A DNA stretch of 6,001 nt. Source: Candidatus Arcanibacter lacustris (GTDB taxonomy: Bacteria > Pseudomonadota > Alphaproteobacteria > Rickettsiales > Arcanibacteraceae). The stretch covers positions 1 to 6,001 of the forward strand of contig JYHA01000060.1 of assembly GCA_000970895.1 (NCBI GenBank), read 5' to 3'. Position 1 is the first letter of the stretch. Every line of letters begins with the position of its first letter. Under the pieces are notes generated by a model, which was not told the origin of the DNA, did no database searches, and saw nothing but the letters and a program-made list of their open reading frames with translations. Shown one piece after another: positions 1 through 6,001 of this stretch. The position numbers and the translations under genes were made by a program.

Positions 1-2
1 TT

Positions 3-647
3 GGTTTTAAAGCAGACGGAGTTCATGTTTCGTTTGTTCAAAGCATATATTCTGCTACAACACTTGACTTAGAGGCTTGTGAAAGGTGGTCACCTAATAT
101 TGAAACAAAGTGTATGGAGAAAATCTATAACAGAGCTTTAAAGCGAATTGAAGAATCTAGAATGAATCTTGAAGCGGTTCAGAATGCTAAAAAAGAATTA
201 ATGCAAAGTTATAATAATTACTTTATTTCTGCTAGAGATTTCCATGATCAAAACAAACATCAAGCTGTAGAGGGTGAAAGTGATTTAATAAAATCAATGA
301 CTATAGCAAATATAGCAGTTGAAGAATCTTCAAGACTTGTTGAATTAGCAGAGGTTGCAGAAGCAAACAGAGTAGCTGCGATACAAGCAGCAGCTAGAGC
401 GGCCGAAGCTGCAAGAGTTAAAGAAGCTGCTGCTGCCGCTAAAGAAAAAGCTGAAGCTGAGGCAGCAGCTATTAGAATAGCTAAGCTCAAAGCCTTAAGG
501 AAAGCTTCAAATGAAAAAGCTCAAAATGATATTGACGATGCCGTCTCAGTAGATCAACAAGAATCCATTCATAATGAACAAGTCGCAGATCCAGTCACTA
601 TCACTGGATACACTGATGGACATCATAATTCTGAATATGAACTTTAA
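3..647 (+). CDS. Partial hypothetical protein with Ala-rich coiled-coil C-terminus (5' end outside window)
   Basis: I do not recognise this protein. The frame is open from base 3 to the TAA at 645-647, giving about 214 visible residues. No ATG, GTG or TTG codon occurs in frame before the ATG at 114. That ATG has only a weak upstream purine stretch (acaaag), so I read the gene as starting left of the window with 114 as an internal Met. If 114 is the true start, the product is 177 residues. The first 37 codons encode a mixed sequence with Trp, Cys and aromatic residues. A charged helical part follows (NRALKRIEESR onward). From about base 340 the sequence becomes an Ala/Glu/Lys-rich heptad-like helix, a likely coiled coil or rod. 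The last 40 residues are polar and acidic and end in EYEL. I see no signal peptide or membrane helix in the visible part. The next gene starts 30 bases downstream on the same strand, suggesting an operon and perhaps a shared task. Function unknown. Confidence 0.7.
   Translation, partial: GFKADGVHVSFVQSIYSATTLDLEACERWSPNIETKCMEKIYNRALKRIEESRMNLEAVQNAKKELMQSYNNYFISARDFHDQNKHQAVEGESDLIKSMTIANIAVEESSRLVELAEVAEANRVAAIQAAARAAEAARVKEAAAAAKEKAEAEAAAIRIAKLKALRKASNEKAQNDIDDAVSVDQQESIHNEQVADPVTITGYTDGHHNSEYEL
340..516 (+). other. Ala-rich coiled-coil segment of the upstream protein
   Basis: This part encodes roughly 59 residues dominated by Ala, Glu, Lys and Arg, with runs such as AAARAAEAARVKEAAAAA and KAEAEAAA. 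It contains no Pro or Gly, so a long continuous helix is expected. The DNA is richer in GC than its surroundings because of GCN Ala codons, and it shows degenerate GCT/GCA repeats. Such rods occur in TolA-like linkers and in many unrelated proteins, so composition alone does not reveal function. The same composition creates an antisense open frame here that should not be annotated. Confidence 0.75.
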
Positions 648-677
648 AAAAATTTTAATTAATAGGTAGTTTGGTCA
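648..677 (+). promoter_or_regulatory. Short intergenic gap with ribosome binding site for the SecA-like gene
   Basis: The 30-base gap is almost all A/T at its left end. It then carries AGGTAG at 664-669, placed 8 bases before the ATG at 678, a reasonable Shine-Dalgarno element. In-frame stops at 660-662 (TAA) and 663-665 (TAG) rule out an earlier start for the downstream gene and support ATG 678. I see no hairpin-plus-T-run terminator and no convincing -35/-10 pair. Read-through transcription from the upstream gene is therefore the simplest reading. Confidence 0.65.
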
Positions 678-2597
678 ATGTCTGTAACTTTATTAGAATT
701 ATTTTTTGAGGATGATTATTTTTACAAATCCTGCGTTGAAGCTGGTTGTAGTTTAGAGAAAGCTCTGTCATTTTATAAAGAACATATTAATGAAGGGTGT
801 AATGCGCCAAGTGAATTTTTTCATCAAAATCCCCAATATCTATATTATGATGCCCAGCACCAACATTGCAGAGCAGTAGACTGGTCTTTAACTCTTGCAC
901 AAAGCTTAAATGCAAACAAGGATATTATAAGGATTTATTCAGATTATGTGATAGACAGTGACTCACCAAAAGTTCAAAAGTTTGTGCGAAAGAATTCAGA
1001 GCATTCACTTGACGATTTAGAATTGTTACTGGATAAAAGCACCTTATTGGATACTTTATTAATACCAGTATTTTTAGACAATCCCAAATATCATCTCAGT
1101 GAGATAAGTGTTAGCTATTTAGAGAAAATATTAAAATCTGAAGTAGAATCTGGAGAAAACCCGTTTGATTTTAAGAAAATACTTATAAATTATTCAGCTC
1201 ATTTTGCAATAAATGGTTCTCATGCTGTGATATTAGCAAAGTTTTTAAATGATTCTGCAATTATAGATTTTTGCAGCAAGGAATTTTTATCTGCAATAGA
1301 TAATGGCAGAGAGTTTAATGCGGAAGTTTTTGAAGCTTTTGAAAAAATTATCTTAGAGAAACCCTTTAATGAAAAACTTTTATCCTTCTTGGCATATGGA
1401 GCTATAAGTGGTGTTTATTGTCCACAAGATGAATCAATAAAATTATTTAAACAGTATCTCCAAAAAAATCCTTATCATTACATAGAGGCAATATCGTCGA
1501 CTTTTGAACATGGATTGGAAAATAAATCAGCTAATTTAACATTAATGGATGAGATTATAGCTGATAATTCAGTAAAAGGTTTTTTAAAATTATTACCTTT
1601 GAGTTTGAAAGAAAAAATAGTCAATTATTACTTAGATAAAACAGATAGTTTTAAAGATTTTTCGACTAAAGAACAAAGTATTAGCGATGAAACAATTAAG
1701 GAATTTGCTGAGTATAAATCAAGTTTAACTCACCTAACATCAATTTTAGAAAAGTTACTTGACTATGATAGTGTAAAACATGCAAAACTACCAAAACCTA
1801 TATTAGATAAAATCATAGCTTCATCCTTATTACTAACTAGCCTTACTAAAGAAAGTAATATTATTAAAAAAGTCATTTTTATTATAACGAGATTAGGACA
1901 ACAGCATATTGAATTGCCACAGGATGTTCTGTCTTATTTTACTAACATGCTGAGTAATCAAGATCCATTTGTACAAAGATTAGCATTCAATTTATATAAA
2001 AAGCTAAGCCATAAATATATAGTCAATAATGTTGATGAATTATTAAATATGGATATGGATCTTGATACAAGTGTAGATATTATTGACATACTAAAAAATT
2101 CAAAACTAAGTGATAGCCAGAGTGCTAAATTTATAGAGCTAGAGAGTAAGATTGATGAAAAAATAGAGGTAGAAAAAAGAGGACAGAAATCAAATAATAT
2201 TATAGATAAAATTAAAGCAAAAAATTTGTCATCTTGGAATGAAGCTTATGAAGAACTGCTAAAAATTCAATTAGATAGATTTTTTGCAGTTGGTTGGAGG
2301 CAAGAACTAATCTCTAGAATCATAGCAAAATTATCGAATGATAATTTTGACCAATTTAAAAGGGTTATGGGAAGAATTTATGATTACGGTATGTCTCACA
2401 AAATACTAGACCGTAATGGTAACAATATTTCAGAAATAATTTTACAACAAGATCCATCGGCTTGGCTATCCAATATATGGAAATCATTTAATGATAATGA
2501 ATATTATGATGATAAAGATCGAGCTGAACTAATAGCTGAGTTAATTAAAGATAACACGGCTTTGAATGTTGATAGTAAGTTAGCTGATTATCTTAAT
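678..2597 (+). other. N-terminal helical (HEAT-like) region of the SecA-like protein, residues 1-640
   Basis: These 640 residues match no domain I can name. They are rich in Leu, Ile, Lys, Asp, Glu and Asn, and read as successive amphipathic helices. The clearest repeat-like unit lies at residues about 395-455. It has helices ending in IIKKVIFIITRLGQQ, then VLSYFTNMLSNQDPFVQRLA, and a following helix. The D-P-x-V-x-x-x-A turn between helices is typical of HEAT/ARM solenoids. A second helical stretch of similar texture lies at residues about 175-245. Solenoids normally bind proteins, so I infer a partner- or substrate-binding platform for the motor behind it. A hydrophilic charged stretch at residues about 478-520 (KIDEKIEVEKRG and neighbours) may be a hinge or coiled coil. 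Confidence 0.5.
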
Positions 2598-5500
2598 AAT
2601 AATCTTGATGCAATTAAGCAATTTGAAGAAAATCATCCAATAAATACATGGACTGAGGAAGATTTCAAAAGTTGGAGAAAAGATATTGTTAAAGTTACTG
2701 ATGATAATATTGCTGAAGTTATAGCAGTTTTAAAACAAGCAGTAAAAAATACATCTACAGAACATTTCTATCCAAGAGATAACCAAATTATATCTATATT
2801 AATATTCTTAAAATCAGACAAAGGAAGATTAGCCCAAATCGCAACTGGCGAAGGTAAATCGTTAATTATTGCTATGCTTGCTGCGATCAAGGTAATTGAT
2901 GGTAGACAAGTTGATGTGGTAACTAGTTCGTGGGTTTTAGCAAAAGAAGGTCTTGATGCTCACCTGGCATTTTATAAGCTGCTTAATATTTCAGCATCAC
3001 ATAATGCTTATAATCCTGATAATGGTGAGACAATCAAGGAATGTTACAATGATGATATTGTATATGGTGAATTAACTGATTTTATTGGAGATTATTTACG
3101 TGATATTACTGAAAATGTAAAAAATGGTCGAGGTTTTGATACAGTACTGGTTGATGAAGCGGATAATATGTTTATTGATCAAACAGCAATGAGGGTTCAG
3201 ATAGCCAGTTCAATCCCTGGATTTGAGAGTTTTAGGAAATTACTTCTTAATATCTGGGGTTTTCAAGGTCTATTAAACGGTTTATCGGCAATTGATCCAG
3301 AGACTAAACAAAGGTATTTTATTAATAAACAACAAAATACTGAAAACCCAGAAGATGTAGATTTTTCTCTAGAGGAAAAAGATTCTAGGGAAGAAACCAG
3401 TGATTTCATTGGCAATGAAATTATAAAATCTAATAGTAGGGCTACAGATAAACAATTCATTTTTCCCCGACACTTATATGAATTTATCGATGCTCAATTA
3501 CCTTTATGGATAAACTCCTCAATAGATGCAAGAGATTCCCACCAAGAAAATATTAGTTACAGAGTTAGTAATAGTCATTATTATAATTCCACATTGCATC
3601 AAAACTATATAATCACCCCTATAGACCATTTAAACACAGGAGTAACTCAATTCAATCTAAACTGGGGTGAAGGGCTTCATCAGTTCTTACAAATGAAACA
3701 TCATCTTAAATTAACAACCGAGAACTTGGTTAGTGTCTTTCAGTCATATGTTAGTTATTTTCTACAATATAAAGGTAATATTTATGGCATGACTGGGACT
3801 CTTGGTTCAGCAAGTCATCAAGAGTTCTTGCGAGATGTTTATAAGGTAGATTTTGTTCATATTCCTAATTTTATTCATAAAAAGATAACAAGGTTTCCAG
3901 ACATTGTGAGTCATATCCATAATGATTGGATAGATAAGATAGTTGAGATAGCACAAAACAAAGCAATGGATGATAAAAGGGTTGTTTTGATTATAGCCAA
4001 AGATATTGAGACTCAGCAAGAAATATATCAGGCTCTTGTAGCTAAAAATTATCCAAAAGAGCTTTTGAAGGAATATGGGGATAGTACAAACGATTCAGCG
4101 ATCAAAGGAGAGCGAGTAGCAGGTGAAATAATTATAGCGACTAATCTTGCTGGTAGGGGAACAGATATTAAAATAAGCGATGAAGTGGAAAATAATGGTG
4201 GACTACATGTGATATTTTCGTTTTTTGCTAAAAGTATCAGAGTAGAAGATCAAGGATTTGGTCGTGCTGCTAGAAATGGAGAAAGTGGTAGCGCTCAATT
4301 GGTAGTGGAAGTTCCTTCTAATCCTGGCAAAGATAATCTTAGCAAACTATTCGCAGACCGCGATATTGAGGAGACTAAAACGCTACTTGATGATCAATTT
4401 TGTCGTATGCCAAACCAGTTAATGCAGGATGAGTTGTTTCAAAAATATGTCAATTTAATAAGAAATATAACCTCTCCTACAGGAATAGAAACTATTGTTG
4501 GGTATAATAATCCAATGTTTAGTGGTGGTAAATTATCAAACGCTCAGGCTTATCTTTATATAAAAAACAGTTCAATATATTTGCAGGCTACAAAAAATAG
4601 CTACGAGGAAACTTTTGAAATTTCATCTGAATTAAGACATGTTAATGAAAAAATATTTAATCACATAACCACAATATTATCTCGACCTGATATGATTACT
4701 TTATTAAATCAGAGAGATATAGAGCTGATCAACTTTATCATGGCTAGTAAAGGCTATAGCTATAACTTGGATGATGTTTTAAAGAGAATTAACAATAAAT
4801 ACGATAAATTATGGTCTTCAGCGGGTAATTGGTTTTGGAGTTTAGGTGGTAATGTAGAGTTATCTCAAGCTGGACAAAAGCTAATTAAGTCCGATAGTTA
4901 TTATGAATATTGGTTTTCTAATACTAAAATAACTTTGAATGAAGTAAAATATCTCGAAGCTCTATTGATTAATCAAAAAAATTATACACTTGCCACTATA
5001 ACTGAAGAAGATATTTTAAAAATTAGGTTAGAAAAACGTTACGAGTTATGGCTCGAAGACCGTGCTCTGTATAATAAAGAATTTGAGATTATGCAGATTC
5101 AAGAAGAATGGGCGATGTGGTTAAAAGATCAAAATGAGTTGTTGGCAGATGAAGATAAATGTAGCGCTATTTCAAAGCGAGATAACCTTTTAATCTTAGC
5201 AAATAATGAGATTCTTAAGAAATATCTTTTTGGTAATTTTACACTATTTGCTACAAAAATGATCAAGGCTGAGAAAGATCAAATCTTACTAACTACTTCT
5301 GGAGAGTCAAACCCTGCATATGCTATTAGAAAAGCATTTTCAATGCAAAAAATACATGATGACCAACAAAGTTCAAGTGATGGATATGCTGGTAGCTTTT
5401 TTAAAGTATGGTCAGCCTTATTTGGGGGAAATAAAGTTGAATCATATTATAAAAAAGCTCCATTAGATGAAGCATTAGATTTATTAGCCAAAGCTGTAGT

Positions 5501-6001
5501 TATGGATTTAGAACATTCATGGCAAGCAGAAAATGGCCTTGCATATATAAAAGTGGTAAAAGATTCACCAAATATTAGATATCTAGATGAAGATGATGTA
5601 GGAAAGGCGAATAATCTAAAAAGAGCTTTCGTGGAATATTCGCAAAATGCACTAAAGGTAATATACAGAACAACTATTCCTCAAGCTGAAAGAAGTATTG
5701 ATACATTAAAAGCTTATATCAAAGTGAGGGGTCAATGGCGTTACTTGTATAGAGCTGTTGATAAATATGGCTTTACCATTGATTTTTGCTTGAGGGCCAA
5801 AAGAGATGCTGTAGCTGCTAAAGCCTTTTTTCGAAAAGCTATTAGACTACATGGTAAGCCAATAAAAATCAATGTTGATAAGAGTGGAGCAAACAAATGT
5901 GCCCTTGATGCAATTAATGATAATTACCCAGAAGATCAGAAAATAGAAATTAGGCAAAACAAGTACTTAAATAATATGATAGAGCAAGATCATAGGTTTA
6001 T
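678..6001 (+). CDS. Giant SecA-like DEAD-box ATPase, fused in frame to an IS6 transposase core (3' end outside window)
   Basis: A single frame of 1,774 codons starts at ATG 678 and is still open at the right edge. The motor is clearly SecA-type. The Q motif is in YPRDNQ (Q703), Walker A is TGEGKS (723-728, Lys727), and the NBD1 segment NDDIVYGELTDFIGDYLRD starts near 791. The DEAD box is at 826-829, WGEGLHQ at 996-1002, YGMTGTLG at 1036-1043, ATNLAGRGTDI at 1154-1164, and the arginine fingers are in GRAARNG (R1196, R1199). The Walker Lys to DEAD spacing is 99 residues, against about 101 in E. coli SecA. The family couples ATP hydrolysis to movement of polypeptides. Unlike housekeeping SecA (about 850-900 residues), this protein has about 700 residues before the motor, no recognisable SecA scaffold or wing domains after it, and no zinc-binding tail so far. 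There is no N-terminal signal peptide or clear membrane helix, so the cytoplasm or delivery by a dedicated secretion system is likely. From about residue 1679 the frame becomes transposase. Substrate and role are unknown; an effector or remodelling ATPase is a guess. Confidence 0.93.
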   Translation, partial: MSVTLLELFFEDDYFYKSCVEAGCSLEKALSFYKEHINEGCNAPSEFFHQNPQYLYYDAQHQHCRAVDWSLTLAQSLNANKDIIRIYSDYVIDSDSPKVQKFVRKNSEHSLDDLELLLDKSTLLDTLLIPVFLDNPKYHLSEISVSYLEKILKSEVESGENPFDFKKILINYSAHFAINGSHAVILAKFLNDSAIIDFCSKEFLSAIDNGREFNAEVFEAFEKIILEKPFNEKLLSFLAYGAISGVYCPQDESIKLFKQYLQKNPYHYIEAISSTFEHGLENKSANLTLMDEIIADNSVKGFLKLLPLSLKEKIVNYYLDKTDSFKDFSTKEQSISDETIKEFAEYKSSLTHLTSILEKLLDYDSVKHAKLPKPILDKIIASSLLLTSLTKESNIIKKVIFIITRLGQQHIELPQDVLSYFTNMLSNQDPFVQRLAFNLYKKLSHKYIVNNVDELLNMDMDLDTSVDIIDILKNSKLSDSQSAKFIELESKIDEKIEVEKRGQKSNNIIDKIKAKNLSSWNEAYEELLKIQLDRFFAVGWRQELISRIIAKLSNDNFDQFKRVMGRIYDYGMSHKILDRNGNNISEIILQQDPSAWLSNIWKSFNDNEYYDDKDRAELIAELIKDNTALNVDSKLADYLNNNLDAIKQFEENHPINTWTEEDFKSWRKDIVKVTDDNIAEVIAVLKQAVKNTSTEHFYPRDNQIISILIFLKSDKGRLAQIATGEGKSLIIAMLAAIKVIDGRQVDVVTSSWVLAKEGLDAHLAFYKLLNISASHNAYNPDNGETIKECYNDDIVYGELTDFIGDYLRDITENVKNGRGFDTVLVDEADNMFIDQTAMRVQIASSIPGFESFRKLLLNIWGFQGLLNGLSAIDPETKQRYFINKQQNTENPEDVDFSLEEKDSREETSDFIGNEIIKSNSRATDKQFIFPRHLYEFIDAQLPLWINSSIDARDSHQENISYRVSNSHYYNSTLHQNYIITPIDHLNTGVTQFNLNWGEGLHQFLQMKHHLKLTTENLVSVFQSYVSYFLQYKGNIYGMTGTLGSASHQEFLRDVYKVDFVHIPNFIHKKITRFPDIVSHIHNDWIDKIVEIAQNKAMDDKRVVLIIAKDIETQQEIYQALVAKNYPKELLKEYGDSTNDSAIKGERVAGEIIIATNLAGRGTDIKISDEVENNGGLHVIFSFFAKSIRVEDQGFGRAARNGESGSAQLVVEVPSNPGKDNLSKLFADRDIEETKTLLDDQFCRMPNQLMQDELFQKYVNLIRNITSPTGIETIVGYNNPMFSGGKLSNAQAYLYIKNSSIYLQATKNSYEETFEISSELRHVNEKIFNHITTILSRPDMITLLNQRDIELINFIMASKGYSYNLDDVLKRINNKYDKLWSSAGNWFWSLGGNVELSQAGQKLIKSDSYYEYWFSNTKITLNEVKYLEALLINQKNYTLATITEEDILKIRLEKRYELWLEDRALYNKEFEIMQIQEEWAMWLKDQNELLADEDKCSAISKRDNLLILANNEILKKYLFGNFTLFATKMIKAEKDQILLTTSGESNPAYAIRKAFSMQKIHDDQQSSSDGYAGSFFKVWSALFGGNKVESYYKKAPLDEALDLLAKAVVMDLEHSWQAENGLAYIKVVKDSPNIRYLDEDDVGKANNLKRAFVEYSQNALKVIYRTTIPQAERSIDTLKAYIKVRGQWRYLYRAVDKYGFTIDFCLRAKRDAVAAKAFFRKAIRLHGKPIKINVDKSGANKCALDAINDNYPEDQKIEIRQNKYLNNMIEQDHRF
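2760..4319 (+). other. SecA-type motor core (NBD1, PPXD-like insert, NBD2), residues 695-1214
   Basis: NBD1 covers residues about 695-860, with Q703, Walker A Lys727, VVTSSWVLAKEG at 747-758 in place of SecA's VVTxNDYLAxRD, and DEAD at 826-829. The segment between DEAD and MTGT is about 210 residues, close to the size that holds the preprotein cross-linking domain in SecA. It ends in the SecA-like stretch WGEGLHQ followed by TTENLVSVFQSYVSYF. NBD2 follows from RFPDIV (about 1070), with VVLIIAKDIE, ATNLAGRGTDIKI, GGLHVI and GRAARNGESGS. The distance from the AGRGTD Arg (1160) to the first finger (1196) is short, so the variable insert seen in E. coli SecA is absent. All residues needed for ATP binding and hydrolysis appear present. 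Differences from SecA are GKS for GKT, DEAD for DEVD, and GRAARNG for GRSGRQG. Confidence 0.93.
3324..3419 (+). other. Acidic low-complexity linker inside the PPXD-like insert, residues 883-914
   Basis: This stretch (NKQQNTENPEDVD, then EEKDSREE) is hydrophilic, rich in Asn, Gln, Glu and Asp, and almost free of hydrophobic residues. It lies soon after the DEAD box, where SecA places its substrate-clamping domain. I read it as a flexible, disordered loop. It also explains an antisense open frame over the same bases that I do not consider a gene. Confidence 0.5.
4320..5711 (+). other. Unrecognised helical C-terminal region after the motor, residues 1215-1678
   Basis: After motif VI the sequence no longer resembles SecA; neither the helical scaffold/wing domains nor the Cys-rich zinc tail can be seen. 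The region is mostly charged helix (for example LEKRYELWLEDRALYNKEFE near 1450-1470). Two aromatic/glycine patches interrupt it: LWSSAGNWFWSLGGN near 1378-1392 and SFFKVWSALFGGN near 1573-1585. Neither patch is long enough for an ordinary transmembrane helix. The region ends at the join to transposase-like sequence, so the native C-terminus of the ATPase may have been lost. Confidence 0.55.
5712..6001 (+). mobile_element. Truncated IS6/IS240-family transposase catalytic core, in frame with the SecA-like gene
   Basis: From about YIKVRGQWRYLYRAVDKYG (residue 1680 on), the frame matches the DDE core of IS6-family transposases. Hallmarks are LYRAVDK, the FFRKAI helix, INVDKSGAN with the second catalytic Asp (residue 1734, codon at 5877), and KYLNNMIEQDHRF with the catalytic Glu (residue 1769, codon at 5982). 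The Asp-Glu spacing (34 residues between) is the IS6 D34E pattern. The usual preceding WRVDETYIKV is replaced by IDTLKAYIKV, so the first catalytic Asp is missing. The roughly 75-80 residue N-terminal DNA-binding part is also absent. Without these parts it should be inactive on its own. The reading frame remains open, and the usual last 60 or so residues would lie beyond the window. No left terminal inverted repeat is visible upstream of the join. Confidence 0.88.

Noticed and set aside
64..92. TTGACT resembling a -35 promoter box
   Set aside because: No matching -10 box stands at a 16-18 base spacing, and the site lies in probable coding sequence.
260..490. Antisense open frame rich in Ala and Ser
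   Set aside because: It is the complement of the GCN/GAA-rich coiled-coil coding sequence; such frames arise from composition, and the sense frame is clearly coding.
3263..3460. Antisense open frame of 65 codons
   Set aside because: It lies wholly inside the continuous SecA-like frame, over the acidic linker, with no recognisable product.
3807..4019. Antisense open frame of 70 codons
   Set aside because: It is opposite the SecA NBD2 region, whose motifs prove the + strand is coding.
5560..5715. Left terminal inverted repeat of an IS6-type element
   Set aside because: No sequence resembling the usual IS6-family end was seen upstream of the transposase part; the frame stays ATPase-like up to the join.
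678..6001. Annotation as housekeeping preprotein translocase SecA
   Set aside because: Length, the N-terminal extension, missing scaffold/wing and zinc-binding regions, and changed motifs do not fit the essential SecA.
1..6001. CRISPR array, tRNA, rRNA or riboswitch
   Set aside because: Apart from the 30-base gap the window is read as protein-coding; no regularly spaced repeats or RNA-gene signatures were seen.

Overview
The window is a strongly AT-rich bacterial stretch whose codons mostly end in A or T. It is read entirely on the + strand and uses the standard code: Trp is TGG and TGA never appears in frame. The base composition, a very large modular ATPase of a type unlike housekeeping enzymes, and an IS6-family transposase remnant all suggest accessory DNA of a host-associated or intracellular bacterium. 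A Rickettsiales-like or protist/amoeba-symbiont lineage is my guess. No gene here fixes the taxon.

Layout: (1) Positions 3-647 hold the 3' part of an unrecognised gene that probably begins left of the window. Its product ends in a very Ala-rich, charged coiled coil and a short acidic tail. (2) Positions 648-677 are a 30-base AT-rich gap with a plausible ribosome binding site and no terminator. (3) From 678 to the right edge runs one uninterrupted reading frame of 1,774 codons with no stop, translated codon by codon by hand. It encodes a giant SecA-like DEAD-box ATPase. Residues 1 to about 640 are helical with HEAT-like segments. Residues about 695-1214 are a complete SecA-type motor: Q motif, Walker A, DEAD box, a PPXD-sized insert with WGEGLHQ, MTGT, ATNLAGRGTDI and GRAARNG. 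Residues about 1215-1678 are an unrecognised helical C-terminal region. (4) From about residue 1679 (base 5712) the same frame changes into the catalytic core of an IS6/IS240-family transposase, and it runs off the window still open.

The two genes are probably co-transcribed. The motor motifs look intact, so the ATPase part is likely functional or only recently damaged. It is clearly not the cell's general SecA: it is about twice the usual length, lacks recognisable SecA C-terminal domains after the motor, and carries a long N-terminal extension. The main oddity is the exact in-frame join to a transposase that has lost its N-terminal DNA-binding part and its first catalytic Asp. No stop codon or IS terminal repeat marks the junction. 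What the ATPase acts on cannot be read from this sequence; a remodelling or effector-like role is only a hypothesis.
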